Assembly (NCBI GenBank): GCA_024401645.1
Contig: JAKSKR010000005.1
Location: 43,809 to 107,808, forward strand
Length of the DNA stretch: 64,000 nucleotides
Source of the DNA: Paludibacteraceae bacterium
GTDB lineage: Bacteria > Bacteroidota > Bacteroidia > Bacteroidales > Paludibacteraceae
Reading direction: 5' to 3'
Shown: in pieces, positions 26,894 to 35,921 of the stretch
Numbering within the stretch: the stretch's first letter is position 1
How the letters are laid out: each line of letters opens with the position of its first letter
Notes under the pieces: generated by a model
What the model was told of the DNA's origin: nothing
Seen by the model: only the letters and a program-made list of their open reading frames with translations
Database searches by the model: none
Made by a program: the position numbers and the translations under genes

Positions 26894-26948
26894 GGTAAGT
26901 GATGTATATGATTAAACAAAAATGGATGAAATGTAAGCGAATACAAAA

Positions 26949-26975
26949 AAGGGTGCATACAAAAGACGCACCCAA
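26949..26975 (-). terminator. Terminator of greA
   Basis: The minus strand reads GGGTGCG / TGCACCC with an A/T-rich loop and a following T6 run, just after the greA stop. Confidence 0.8.
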
Positions 26976-26979
26976 ATGT

Positions 26980-27453
26980 TTATGACAACGAAATGTTAAT
27001 GATTTCGAACGGAATAACACCGGCAGGAACCTTAACTTCTGCAGTGTCGCCAACCTTCTTGCCAAGCAATGCCTGTGCAATAGGAGTCTTAATAGAAATC
27101 TTACCTTCCTTAAGGTTTGCTTCCGATTCTGACACGATGGTGTAAGTCATCATAGCACCGTTCTTGGTGTTCTTCAACTGCACCTTTGTCAAAATCTGCA
27201 CCTTATCGGTAGTTAGTTTAGATTCGTCAATAACAATAGCACCCGCAATCTTCTCCTTTAGAAGTGATATGCGAGATTCCAACAAACCTTGAGCTTCCTT
27301 TGCAGCATCGTATTCTGCATTTTCCGAAAGGTCGCCCTTGTCTCTTGCTTCTGCAATTGCTCTTGAGATAGCAGGACGTTCTACAGACTCTAGGTGTCTG
27401 AGTTCCTCTACCATCTTGTCAAGTCCCGCTTGGGACACATAAGATCCAGCCAT
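26980..27453 (-). CDS. greA: Transcription elongation factor GreA
   Basis: 157 residues. The N-terminal coiled coil carries the acidic tip in RDKGDLSENAEYDAAKEAQG, and the C-terminal FKBP-like domain ends GDTAEVKVPAGVIPFEIINI. GreA inserts its coiled coil into the RNA polymerase channel and stimulates transcript cleavage to rescue stalled complexes. A -7 box is about 95 nt upstream. Confidence 0.97.
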   Translation of the reverse strand: MAGSYVSQAGLDKMVEELRHLESVERPAISRAIAEARDKGDLSENAEYDAAKEAQGLLESRISLLKEKIAGAIVIDESKLTTDKVQILTKVQLKNTKNGAMMTYTIVSESEANLKEGKISIKTPIAQALLGKKVGDTAEVKVPAGVIPFEIINISLS

Positions 27454-27493
27454 TTTTGTATTTGTTTTATTTTTAATTGATTCCTAACATAAC

Positions 27494-27527
27494 AAAAAGA
27501 ATTCCGACCGAGGCCGGAACTCTTTTT
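27494..27527 (-). terminator. Terminator of the S41 protease operon
   Basis: AAAGA.TTCCG and CGGAA.TCTTT arms flank a short loop, with T-runs on both ends. On the minus strand it lies about 40 nt after the protease stop and just before greA. Confidence 0.75.
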
Positions 27528-27547
27528 CTCTATTTTTTAGAGTACCA

Positions 27548-27555
27548 CAAAGGTA
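27548..27555 (-). promoter_or_regulatory. -7 box for greA
   Basis: The minus strand reads TACCTTTG, 95 nt upstream of the greA ATG and just upstream of the protease terminator on that strand. Confidence 0.35.
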
Positions 27556-27566
27556 GAGCTATTTTT

Positions 27567-29168
27567 TTACTTTTCCAAATTGAACTCGACGGCTTTTTTA
27601 ACAATAGGATCCATTTCATTCAAAACGCTGAAGAATCCTTCGTCGCCAAAGAAGTTTCGCACAATGCAAGCATTCAATCGGTTACGCAACAACGATCTCG
27701 ATTCTGCCAACATGGTCGGATTCAACTTAATGTCCGATTTCTTATTGGCATACTCTGCCAACTGCATATCCAAGCCTTGCAAGTCGAGATACTGAATCAG
27801 GTCGGCTTGCGTCTTGAATTGCGACAGGAGTTCTCGGTTCTTATCGGTGTAGAAGAACGAGAAATCGTACAACGACTTGTCGTTAAGCGAACGGAAGTAA
27901 GAGTTGGAGCCCTTCTTGCTAATCGGTACAAATATGTCTGGGGTAATGCCACCGCCACCATAAACCACACGGCCCGACAAGGTCTTGTACTGTACTTCGC
28001 CTTCCGAATGGGTATATTTCGAAGAATCGTCAAGTTCACCGTTGTCGAAACGGTCCATAATCTCGCCCGAATAGTCCTTGCTGTTCTTATAAGGCTTCTG
28101 AATGCAACGGCCCGATGGCGTATAATAGCGGGCTATGGTCAAACGGACTTCAGAGTTCTCGTCGAGCGAGTATGACTGCTGAACCAAGCCTTTACCGAAT
28201 GAACGGCGGCCAATAATGGTACCACGGTCGTTGTCTTGAATAGCGCCAGCGAAAATTTCGCTTGCCGACGCCGACCATTCGTTAATGAGCACGGTAACCG
28301 GAACATCTTGGAAGTGTCCCCTGCCATTTGCGCGCGAATCTTCACGACCACTTCGGCCTTGCGTGTAGACAATCAGCTGGTCTTTGTTCAAGAACTCGTT
28401 AATCATTTGAATGGCAGCGCCCAAATAACCGCCTGAATTTTCACGAAGGTCAACAATGAAGCGTTTTGCGCCCTTTTGCTGCAAGTCGACCAATGCAGTT
28501 ACAAATTCGTGATAGGTATTTTCACCGAACTTATTTACGCGAATGAATCCAACTTCGGGTTTAATCATATAAGCAATATCGATGCTGCTTACCGAAATGT
28601 CGTCACGAACAATATCGAAGTCAATCAAATCGTCACAGTTTGTGCGCTTAATGCTTAACTTAACATGCGAGCCCTTCTTACCACGCAAGGTTTTAACAAC
28701 CATATTATTGTTAATCTGCTTGCCCGTAAACTCTGCGTCATCAACCTTTACAATGCGGTCGCCAGCTCTCACACCCTTCTTTGCGCAAGGTCCGCCACTA
28801 ATGACATTCGAAACCATCACAGTGTCATCTTCAATAGAGAACTGCACACCAATGCCGCTGAACTTGCCTTCCAAATCGTCATTGGCAATCTGCCTCTCCG
28901 AGTTTGACAGGTAAACGGTATGCGGATCAAGATTCGACAAGATTGAAGGAATTGAAGCCTCAACGATGCTGTCGACATTAACCGTGTCAACATAATTGGT
29001 TGAGACAATGCGCATAATCTCGCTCAACTTGTCGGAAGACGAAGCCGATTTTGCAAAAGCATTCGGAAACCTTCTCGAACACCCTTGCGGCGAAATCCTT
29101 ATTCCCAAAAATATGCCCAAAACAACTGCAATTGCAATCCAAATGGGTAGAAGTATTTTATTCATCAA
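27567..29168 (-). CDS. S41-family carboxyl-terminal processing protease
   Basis: 533 residues. An N-terminal membrane helix (about 4-22) is followed by a PDZ domain (about 100-185: GKFSGIGVQFSIEDDTVMVS). The S41 catalytic core has the nucleophile Ser in NEWSASASEIFAGA (about S301) and the general-base Lys in SFGKGLVQ (about K326). The 25-residue spacing matches Ctp enzymes. A C-terminal extension (about 380-533) is usual in Bacteroidetes. It would trim or degrade periplasmic proteins from their C-terminus. It follows the deaminase gene by 19 nt in the same operon. Confidence 0.93.
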   Translation of the reverse strand: MMNKILLPIWIAIAVVLGIFLGIRISPQGCSRRFPNAFAKSASSSDKLSEIMRIVSTNYVDTVNVDSIVEASIPSILSNLDPHTVYLSNSERQIANDDLEGKFSGIGVQFSIEDDTVMVSNVISGGPCAKKGVRAGDRIVKVDDAEFTGKQINNNMVVKTLRGKKGSHVKLSIKRTNCDDLIDFDIVRDDISVSSIDIAYMIKPEVGFIRVNKFGENTYHEFVTALVDLQQKGAKRFIVDLRENSGGYLGAAIQMINEFLNKDQLIVYTQGRSGREDSRANGRGHFQDVPVTVLINEWSASASEIFAGAIQDNDRGTIIGRRSFGKGLVQQSYSLDENSEVRLTIARYYTPSGRCIQKPYKNSKDYSGEIMDRFDNGELDDSSKYTHSEGEVQYKTLSGRVVYGGGGITPDIFVPISKKGSNSYFRSLNDKSLYDFSFFYTDKNRELLSQFKTQADLIQYLDLQGLDMQLAEYANKKSDIKLNPTMLAESRSLLRNRLNACIVRNFFGDEGFFSVLNEMDPIVKKAVEFNLEK

Positions 29169-29187
29169 TCAGGTTTATATCTATTTA

Positions 29188-29655
29188 TTATTCCTTTTGC
29201 ACGTCGAGCAGTTCTGTAAAGATACCTGCCCTATGAAGAAGTTCAATGCCCTCGGTGTCGCGGTAATATTCACCAAAGACCACACGGGTAATGCCGGCTT
29301 GAATGATGAGCTTTGCGCATTCAATGCAAGGCGAAGCCGTTACATAAAGGGTTGCACCTTCGCTGCTATTGCTAGAACGCGCCACCTTTGTTATGGCGTT
29401 AGCCTCGGCATGAAGCACGTAAGGCTTCGTACGGTTATTCTCGTCTTCACACACATTCTCGAAGCCAGAAGGCGTTCCGTTATATCCGTCGCTAATAATG
29501 CGGTTGTTCTTCACCAATAAGGCGCCCACCTTGCGTCTTTCGCAATAGGAGTTTTCAGCCCAAATTTGGGCCATACGCATATATCGACAGTCAAGGCGAT
29601 AGCCTTTGCTGGCCATATCGCCAAGTTGTGCCTGCTTATCGTTGTTTTCTCCCAT
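29188..29655 (-). CDS. dCMP/CMP deaminase family protein
   Basis: 155 residues. The zinc-binding HAEANAITKVA and PCIECAKLIIQAG motifs are the deoxycytidylate deaminase signature. The enzyme would convert dCMP to dUMP for thymidylate synthesis. A ComEB-like role in DNA uptake is possible in name only. It lies between the antiporter gene (11-nt gap) and the S41 protease gene, a common Bacteroidetes order. Confidence 0.92.
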   Translation of the reverse strand: MGENNDKQAQLGDMASKGYRLDCRYMRMAQIWAENSYCERRKVGALLVKNNRIISDGYNGTPSGFENVCEDENNRTKPYVLHAEANAITKVARSSNSSEGATLYVTASPCIECAKLIIQAGITRVVFGEYYRDTEGIELLHRAGIFTELLDVQKE

Positions 29656-29666
29656 AATCTAAAAAA

Positions 29667-30746
29667 TTATACAGCCTTGTTCAAAAGCAAGTAAACGTAA
29701 TAGGCATACATTGCCAAGGCGCAAGCGCCCCAAATGCGGCCCACAAGACCATCTTCGGCAGAGAACAGGTTCCTCACCTCGCCGGTTTTCTTGAACAAGC
29801 TGAAATTATTGGTGACGTTAATCATACCAATCAACAGCATCACTTCAAATGCAAACATCCAAAGCATGTCGTTGGTAAACTGGGCCGTTGTCGTAAACTC
29901 GTTGGCAGCCGCAGCCCCCATAGCAGCCAAAGCCGCAGGTTCAACGAAATTGATAGGTGTGGTGGTTGAAGACAACGCCAACACGCTACCAATGTTGAAT
30001 ATGTTAGAACCAACGATGTTACCCACCGTCAAGTCACTTTCACCTTTCAAGGCCCCCATTACCGATGCTGTCAACTCTGGCAAGCTAGTGCCTAAAGCCA
30101 CCACTGTTACGGCAATGATGCGTTCTGAAACTTCGAAAGAACGTGCAATGTTCGAAGCTGCGCCCACCATTAGGTGCGCACCAACAGCCAAGCCGGCTAT
30201 AGAAGCCACCAATATAACGCAATTCAGCCACAAAGGCTTTTCTTTCTTTTCCTCGTCATCGGCCTTTTCAGTTTCGGGCTGTGGTTGGGCCGCCACTTCG
30301 GCTTTCGCCTTCTTTATTGACCAAACCACAAAAGCCAACAGCATAAGGAACATGCACATACCCTCAAAACGCGAAATGCCATTGCCCCAAACGCCAAAGC
30401 CCAACAACACCAACGTTAGGAACAGCATGAACATGGTGTCGACCGTGATGCTCTGTTTTGAAACAACAAACGGACAAATCAATGCCGTTATGCCCACTAT
30501 GACCGATACATTTATGCAATTGGAGCCGATAACATTTCCCACCGCCATTGACGAATGGCCGTTAAGACCAGACATTACACTGACAAACAATTCGGGTGCA
30601 GATGTTCCAAACGCCACAATAGTCAAACCAATAATTAAGGTCGGTAATTTAAAGAAACGTGCAATACCGGTTGAAGAATCGACCAAAGCATCGCCCGACA
30701 CTACCAATATCGCTAAACCAACAATTAACAATAAGTATTCCATCAA
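29667..30746 (-). CDS. CaCA-family Na+/Ca2+ antiporter
   Basis: 359 residues with about ten membrane helices in two inverted halves. Each half carries the alpha repeat of the Ca2+/cation antiporter family: GLTIVAFGTSAPELFVSVMS and VVALGTSLPELTASVMGALK, with conserved acidic Glu in PE-L. A charged cytoplasmic loop (about 150-170, TEKADDEEKKEK) separates them. It exports Ca2+ in exchange for Na+ or H+ (YrbG-like). It is first in the operon with the deaminase and protease and is divergent from the MBL operon. Confidence 0.93.
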   Translation of the reverse strand: MMEYLLLIVGLAILVVSGDALVDSSTGIARFFKLPTLIIGLTIVAFGTSAPELFVSVMSGLNGHSSMAVGNVIGSNCINVSVIVGITALICPFVVSKQSITVDTMFMLFLTLVLLGFGVWGNGISRFEGMCMFLMLLAFVVWSIKKAKAEVAAQPQPETEKADDEEKKEKPLWLNCVILVASIAGLAVGAHLMVGAASNIARSFEVSERIIAVTVVALGTSLPELTASVMGALKGESDLTVGNIVGSNIFNIGSVLALSSTTTPINFVEPAALAAMGAAAANEFTTTAQFTNDMLWMFAFEVMLLIGMINVTNNFSLFKKTGEVRNLFSAEDGLVGRIWGACALAMYAYYVYLLLNKAV

Positions 30747-30763
30747 TACGTATCTTACTTGAA

Positions 30764-30795
30764 TTTTGGCATTTTACGCCATATTATTAATTTTG
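30764..30795 (+). promoter_or_regulatory. Promoter with -33 and -7 boxes for the MBL operon
   Basis: TTTTG at 30764-30768 and TAATTTTG at 30788-30795 are 19 nt apart, matching the Bacteroidetes -33/-7 layout. This makes the ATG at 30813, not an earlier in-frame ATG at 30759, the real start. Confidence 0.6.
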
Positions 30796-30812
30796 TACAA
30801 AATTACAATAAA

Positions 30813-31649
30813 ATGATGCTCAATAGCATAAAAACCGGAAATTTTTTATACGACGGAGGTGCACTCTTCGGCGTAGCCCCTAAATTGGCATGGAAAGAAT
30901 ACTACCCTGCCGATGCCGACAACCGCTGCAACCTAGTAATGCGTTCGCTCCTCATACAGACAGGCACACGCAACATATTGGTCGACACGGGCGTAGGCCT
31001 TAAGAATGCCGATGTGATGGAAGAATTCGGATTCTTCAACATGAAAGACATCACGGTTGAATTAGAGAAATGCGGTTGCAAACCTGAAGACATTACCGAC
31101 ATTGTGCTTACCAGCCTACACTTTGAGCACTGTGGCGGCACCACTGCCATTGGCGCAGGCGACAAGGTTGAACTCAATTTTCCGAACGCCACCGTGCACG
31201 TTGCTGAAAGCCAATGGAAAACCCTACTCGCCCCCAACGAGAGAGAACGCTATATAATGATTCCCGTTGACGTGATGGAAGTGCTTAAGCAAGACAAACT
31301 GCATGTTGTAAAGGAAGACGAACAGATTTGCCCCGAAGTGGAGCTGAAACTGGTTAACGGCCATACCGAAGGTTTGCTTCTCGTCTACATTTTCGACGGT
31401 GACGACACCTACGTCTACACTGGCGACAGCATTCCAACTGGCGTAAACGTCCACCTCGACTGGCTAGATGCACACGACATTGACCCTTTGAAGGCGCTTG
31501 CCACCAAGAAGGAACTCCTCGACATTGCCATTGCCAACAAGCAATGGCTCATCTTCCCACACGATGCGCGTTTCGCATGTGCACGCATTGCCAAAAACGA
31601 AGACTATTACATTTCCGAAGTTTCGGAATTGACCGATTGTAACCAATAA
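30813..31649 (+). CDS. Metallo-beta-lactamase-fold hydrolase with altered metal motif
   Basis: 278 residues from the chosen start. The MBL fold is clear: LIQTGTRNILVDTGVGLKN, then LTSLHFEHCGG where the family has HxHxDH, GHTEGLLLVYIFDGDDTYVY, TGDSIPT and IFPHDARF. The first His of HxHxDH is Ser (about S101) and the Asp is Glu (about E105), while H103, H106 and the later His/Asp ligands remain. This could give a mono-metal or otherwise changed site. It belongs to the YtnP/lactonase-like group and starts a four-gene operon with lipoproteins. Confidence 0.85.
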   Translation: MMLNSIKTGNFLYDGGALFGVAPKLAWKEYYPADADNRCNLVMRSLLIQTGTRNILVDTGVGLKNADVMEEFGFFNMKDITVELEKCGCKPEDITDIVLTSLHFEHCGGTTAIGAGDKVELNFPNATVHVAESQWKTLLAPNERERYIMIPVDVMEVLKQDKLHVVKEDEQICPEVELKLVNGHTEGLLLVYIFDGDDTYVYTGDSIPTGVNVHLDWLDAHDIDPLKALATKKELLDIAIANKQWLIFPHDARFACARIAKNEDYYISEVSELTDCNQ

Positions 31650-32188
31650 TGAAGACTCTCGTCCTAGCCCTACTACCATTCACACTCACATTCAACTCGT
31701 GCAGCGAGTCAAAACCCGACACAGAGTCTTTTGAGTGGAACGGCGGGAAGGTGTGGCTAGACCGCATCAGTCACGACAAGAACTGCATACGTTTCACCAA
31801 AAACGGAGAAGACGTTTCCGTCCAACCCCTACCATGGCCGGTCTATCGGTTTACGTTTGGCGACCTCAACGGCGACAGCATTCCCGAAATTGCTGTGGGC
31901 GTGATTAAGAAGACTCCTTACTGGCAACAAGTAGACCGAAGACTCTTCATTTATGGGCTTTACAAGGGCAGAGACTTCTATCCGGAGTGGCGAGGCTCGC
32001 ATGTGGCTTCGAAACTGATTGACTTCACCATCGACAGTTCAACACAGCCCGCAAAGGTGCATACGCTTGAGCAAAGGGCCGACAGTAGCCACTACGAGGC
32101 CGAATACGTATTAGGCTCTTTCGGTTTACGATTCATCAAATACTTAAAGAAGGAATCTTCTCCCAAACAATATTACAGCAGAAAATGA
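31649..32188 (+). CDS. Lipoprotein with FG-GAP-like beta repeat
   Basis: 179 residues. The signal ends at a lipobox (LTFNSC, Cys at about 18). The centre contains YRFTFGDLNGDSIPEIAVGV, a calcium-loop motif typical of FG-GAP/integrin-type beta blades. The tail is basic. Its start codon overlaps the MBL stop by one base and its stop overlaps the next gene by four, so the three are translationally coupled. Probably on the periplasmic or outer face. No named family. Confidence 0.75.
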   Translation: MKTLVLALLPFTLTFNSCSESKPDTESFEWNGGKVWLDRISHDKNCIRFTKNGEDVSVQPLPWPVYRFTFGDLNGDSIPEIAVGVIKKTPYWQQVDRRLFIYGLYKGRDFYPEWRGSHVASKLIDFTIDSSTQPAKVHTLEQRADSSHYEAEYVLGSFGLRFIKYLKKESSPKQYYSRK

Positions 32189-34818
32189 GAAAACTAGCAT
32201 TAGCCCTAGGCTTATCATCTCTATTAGCCTTGTGCTTCACACAACCATCATGCACGGGTAACAACACGTCTAGTTCAACCGACTCGGTGACTGGTCAAGT
32301 ATCAGAGAACAAAGAAAGTTCCACAAAACATTCAACCTACGGTTTATCGTTTGACTTACCCAGTTTTTACGAATATCCCGACTACACCATCGACATCAGC
32401 AACTACACTTACGAAGAACTCGTTATTCTTCGTAGCGTGCCTTATGCCCGAAACGGACACTGGTTCAAGGAAGGTGAAATTAACGAGAAGTTCAATGCCA
32501 TCAGACAATATAAGATTGACTTGAAAACAGTAGTCAAGGCTTATGCACAAGACTCACTCTGCCATCGCAAGTCAAAATACTGGAAAGCTTGGGAAAACAA
32601 CTACCCCCAAACCTACGGCATGATAAAACTCAATGCCGAAGAAACCGCCTTTGTTAAGCGTGTAGATGCCCGCATTGCAGAAATAAGGAAAACCAAATTC
32701 GTCACCACCGAAGGGCTCAAGCTCTGCAATGTCGACCTCCTCATCAACCAGAGCTACATTGAAAACATGACACCCGAACTGATGGAAAAGTTGAGGACCT
32801 ACAACTTCGCCATCTCGGAAGCGAAATATCAGCAATTGTTCAACAGCTACGAAAAGTGGTGCTACGACTACACTCCAAGTTACGTTACCACCGACCTCTA
32901 CCTTCAAGCCTACCACATGTATTTCAGTTGGTTGCTTAAAAGGTTAGAGTTGGTATACTTCTTACCTGCAATTGAAGCGTTTAGCAACGACATGTTTAAG
33001 CAATGCCTTGTTGGCGTTGACACTGCAAAGACCGAGGACGAGAAGGCGCTTGCCGAATTTGCCACTTCCTATTTTGCAGTTGCCAGCCATTTGGCAACCG
33101 ACAAGGAGGTAGAAGGATTACCTGACAACCTTTCCGACACTTACAAATCTGAAGCCAAGAACTGTTATGCAGAGGCTGACGGTTCTTCGCCCCTTCTCAA
33201 CATTGGCATTGAAGACGAAAACATCTTCCCTTACAGTTTATTCAAGCCGCGTGGCAATTATAGCAGAAACGACACCACTAAACGTTACTTCCGCTCTATG
33301 ATGTGGATGCAAAGCGCATGGTTGTGCCTCGAAACCGACCAAGGCCTGCAACGCGCCCTCTATTTGGCACTTGCATACAACAAAGCCAGCCAAAAGACAC
33401 GCGACCTCTGCAACAAGGTATACGCCCCGCTCGAGTTCCTTATGGGCCAGCCCGACAACATTGCCATCATTGAATTGGCAAAGCTTACCGAAGAGCTTGG
33501 CATCAACCAAACCAGCGACCTACTCGACAGAAGCAAACTCGCCAACTTTAGGGAAATAATCAACAGCAAGACATTCGGTGCAGGCAACAAGATTAAGCCA
33601 AAGAGCGAAGAACTTATGGCTTGCAAAAACAAGATTAACTTAATGCCACAACGCTATGTTCCCGACAACGAAGTTTTGGCTTTGATGTACGATGAAAAAG
33701 CAAACAGCGACCGTGCCTTCCCTTGCGGACTTGACGTTATGGACGCTTTTGGATCAACTGCCGCAGCTAACATCCTCGACAGTACAGACCATGCTGCAAA
33801 AAAATGGAAAGACTATGGTAAATATCGCACCCTAGCACGTAAAAAGTTCCGCCAATTCACCGAATACGACAAAACCATGTACAACAAGTGGCTAGAGTCG
33901 CTCGTCGTGCTACAGAATAACGACAAGAACGCGCCTAGCTACACAAAAACCAGCGCTTGGCAGAAGAAGAACGTAAACACAGCCCTGGCTTCGTGGGCAG
34001 AACTAAAACACGATGCCATTCTTTACGCCGAACAACCTATGGGTGCCGAAATGGGAGATGGAGGAGATGATTATATTTCCCTTCCAGACCCCGTGTTCGT
34101 ACAAAATTATTTGGAGCCAAATCTTCCGTTCTGGAAAAAATTAAAGGAAATGCTCATTCTGAACACCAACATCCTGAAAAATGCAGGTTATTATGAAGAC
34201 GAATGGATTAAAAAGAACACAAAAAGTCTTTTGCATATGATAGAAGACAACATCGTCATTACCGAAAAGGAACTGAAAGACAAACCTTTGAGCATTACAG
34301 AAAATCTTTACTTGCAAAATATTGGAGGCAGTATGGAAAATTTCACATTAAGCGTTATAGACCCCATAAAGGAACTTTACGAATGGTTCGAGGTTAAGGG
34401 ACCAGATACCTGCATTGCCCAAGTTGCCGATGTGTTTACACGTAACATTCCAAACTGCGGAAAGAATGGCATTTTACACGTTGCAACAGGCAAGGCCAAC
34501 GAAATATTTGTTGTGGTCGAACGCCAAGGTAAAGTCTACATAACCCGTGGTGCCGTGTTCGACTACTACGAGTTTGTGGAAAAAGGCAACAGGTTAACCG
34601 ACGAAGAATGGCAAATTCGCCTTGCGGAAAACAAACAGCAAGGACGCCCTTCGTGGATGTCTTCACTCATGACGGAAAATGAAGTGAAAACAAACAGAAA
34701 ATCGGGCACGCGATACTCTTACCCAGCATGGTTACTCGATTATCATAATTATCAACCAGGAGAAGAACTGCTAGACCCTTCCGACATAATGGCCCCAGAC
34801 GACACCTATAACGACTAA
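32185..34818 (+). CDS. DUF3160 lipoprotein
   Basis: 877 residues. Lipoprotein signal (about 1-23, FTQPSC). The body matches DUF3160, a large mostly helical family: PSYVTTDLYLQAYHMYFSW near the start, then RYFRSMMWMQSAWLCLETD, PQRYVPDNEVLALMYDE and EMGDGGDDYISLPDPVFVQ, with a beta C-terminal part (VVVERQGKVYITRGAVFDYY). Function is unknown; members are exported. It overlaps the preceding lipoprotein gene by four bases, and the CapA-like gene follows at once. Confidence 0.85.
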   Translation: MRKLALALGLSSLLALCFTQPSCTGNNTSSSTDSVTGQVSENKESSTKHSTYGLSFDLPSFYEYPDYTIDISNYTYEELVILRSVPYARNGHWFKEGEINEKFNAIRQYKIDLKTVVKAYAQDSLCHRKSKYWKAWENNYPQTYGMIKLNAEETAFVKRVDARIAEIRKTKFVTTEGLKLCNVDLLINQSYIENMTPELMEKLRTYNFAISEAKYQQLFNSYEKWCYDYTPSYVTTDLYLQAYHMYFSWLLKRLELVYFLPAIEAFSNDMFKQCLVGVDTAKTEDEKALAEFATSYFAVASHLATDKEVEGLPDNLSDTYKSEAKNCYAEADGSSPLLNIGIEDENIFPYSLFKPRGNYSRNDTTKRYFRSMMWMQSAWLCLETDQGLQRALYLALAYNKASQKTRDLCNKVYAPLEFLMGQPDNIAIIELAKLTEELGINQTSDLLDRSKLANFREIINSKTFGAGNKIKPKSEELMACKNKINLMPQRYVPDNEVLALMYDEKANSDRAFPCGLDVMDAFGSTAAANILDSTDHAAKKWKDYGKYRTLARKKFRQFTEYDKTMYNKWLESLVVLQNNDKNAPSYTKTSAWQKKNVNTALASWAELKHDAILYAEQPMGAEMGDGGDDYISLPDPVFVQNYLEPNLPFWKKLKEMLILNTNILKNAGYYEDEWIKKNTKSLLHMIEDNIVITEKELKDKPLSITENLYLQNIGGSMENFTLSVIDPIKELYEWFEVKGPDTCIAQVADVFTRNIPNCGKNGILHVATGKANEIFVVVERQGKVYITRGAVFDYYEFVEKGNRLTDEEWQIRLAENKQQGRPSWMSSLMTENEVKTNRKSGTRYSYPAWLLDYHNYQPGEELLDPSDIMAPDDTYND

Positions 34819-34837
34819 ACAGGGAAATACTACGCTA

Positions 34838-35761
34838 GTTAACAAAATCATAACAAAGAGTGCATTCATTGCAACTGCCATAACCCTTCTTGCTTGCAAC
34901 ACACGCAAGCAAGAAGGGTTACGTGTTATAATAGTTGGCGACGTTATGCTAGACCGCGGCATAGAAAAAGTGATTGAACGTAAAGGTTTCACATACTTGT
35001 TTTCAGATGTGTCGTCTGCCTTTAGGCAAACCGATGCGGTAGTCATCAATCTCGAATGTCCGCTAACCAACGAAAACAACCCCACGCGCAAACCTTTCGT
35101 CTTTCAGGCAAAACCTTGTTACGCCGACAGTTTACGTAAGATGGGGGTAACGCATGCGTGCATGGCCAACAATCACACCTACGACCAAGGCACCAACGGT
35201 GTGGCCGACACAAAACACTATTTAAGTAAAGCAGGGATTGAACCTATTGGAGTCGGCAAAACGTCAACAGAAAGACTGCGCCCTAAACTCATCGTTAATG
35301 GTCGCGACACTCTTGCATTGTTTAGCATTTCCTTCCTTATGCCATGCAATTGGGATAACAAGGAAGGTGCAATGGGCATAAACATTACCACAGCCTCCCA
35401 ACTAGCCTCGACCATTAGGCTTTTCAAGCAGAAGCATCAGCAAGCCAAAATTGTAGTTATGCCACATTGGGGCATTGAATACGACACACTTGCCAGCGCC
35501 ATGCAACACCAGCAAGCCGAAACCCTAGTAAATGCCGGAGCCGACCTTGTGGTGGGACATCATCCACACGTCATGCAAAATTCCGAATCCATAAGAGGCT
35601 CCAATGTTTTCTATAGCCTCGGCAACTTTGTGTTTGACCAGAACCGCAAGGTGACACAAAAAGCAGCAATGCTTGAAGTTACCCTAAATAGAGGTCTGCT
35701 TAAAAGCCAACTCATTCCTATCAACATTAGTCATTTTCGCCCTACCTTAAGCAAGGAATAG
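34838..35761 (+). CDS. CapA/PgsA-type metallophosphatase-fold lipoprotein with no canonical start codon
   Basis: The conserved core starts VIIVGDVMLDRG, then LECPLTNENN, CMANNHTYDQG, MPHWGIEYD and VGHHPHVMQ, ending LGNFVFDQN. These are the signatures of the PGA_cap (CapA) family, linked to poly-glutamate or capsule export. The first ATG (34946) falls inside GDVM, so the real N-terminus must be upstream. The frame is open back to 34790 and encodes a lipoprotein signal (KSAFIATAITLLAC) but has no ATG, GTG or TTG. Start 34838 is a guess (GTT, where MNKII would be expected); ATC/ATA/ATT at 34847-34870 are alternatives. A perfect 16-bp inverted repeat lies in the signal region. May be damaged or unusually initiated. 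Confidence 0.7.
   Translation, partial: VNKIITKSAFIATAITLLACNTRKQEGLRVIIVGDVMLDRGIEKVIERKGFTYLFSDVSSAFRQTDAVVINLECPLTNENNPTRKPFVFQAKPCYADSLRKMGVTHACMANNHTYDQGTNGVADTKHYLSKAGIEPIGVGKTSTERLRPKLIVNGRDTLALFSISFLMPCNWDNKEGAMGINITTASQLASTIRLFKQKHQQAKIVVMPHWGIEYDTLASAMQHQQAETLVNAGADLVVGHHPHVMQNSESIRGSNVFYSLGNFVFDQNRKVTQKAAMLEVTLNRGLLKSQLIPINISHFRPTLSKE
34882..34920. repeat. Perfect 16-bp inverted repeat inside the CapA-like gene
   Basis: AACCCTTCTTGCTTGC (34882-34897) and its exact complement (34905-34920) flank a 7-nt loop. There is no T-run after it on either strand, so it is not a plain terminator. It spans the codons just after the lipobox and would form a very stable RNA hairpin. Confidence 0.8.
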
Positions 35762-35871
35762 CAAACAGGAATAAACAGCTTCTCAATAAGAAAGAATCAA
35801 CAATAACGCGTTTTTCGTTCAGTAAAGTCCTTTTTTGTTGCACAGAAACCAAACACATCATCCGTTTTATG

Positions 35872-35879
35872 TAACTTTG
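35872..35879 (+). promoter_or_regulatory. Upstream -7 box (P1) for mnmA
   Basis: TAACTTTG matches TAnnTTTG, 69 nt before the mnmA ATG. The rest of 35762-35871 shows no gene. Confidence 0.45.
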
Positions 35880-35893
35880 TAAATGATAAAAAA

Positions 35894-35916
35894 GGAGTTT
35901 TCCCGCTAAAAACTCC
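35894..35916. terminator. Hairpin between two promoter boxes, T-run on the minus strand
   Basis: GGAGTTTT (35894-35901) pairs with AAAAACTCC (35908-35916). The T-run follows on the minus strand, yet no minus-strand gene ends here. It may stop antisense transcripts or form a 5'-leader structure on P1 transcripts. Confidence 0.5.
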
Positions 35917-35921
35917 AAGCT

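Noticed and set aside
29734..30762. Plus-strand frame of 342 codons opposite the antiporter gene.
   Set aside because: It is a shadow of the antiporter; the opposite frame has membrane helices and alpha-repeat motifs.
34946..35761. ATG at 34946 as the start of the CapA-like gene.
   Set aside because: It falls inside the conserved GDVM motif and would remove the metal-binding start of the fold.
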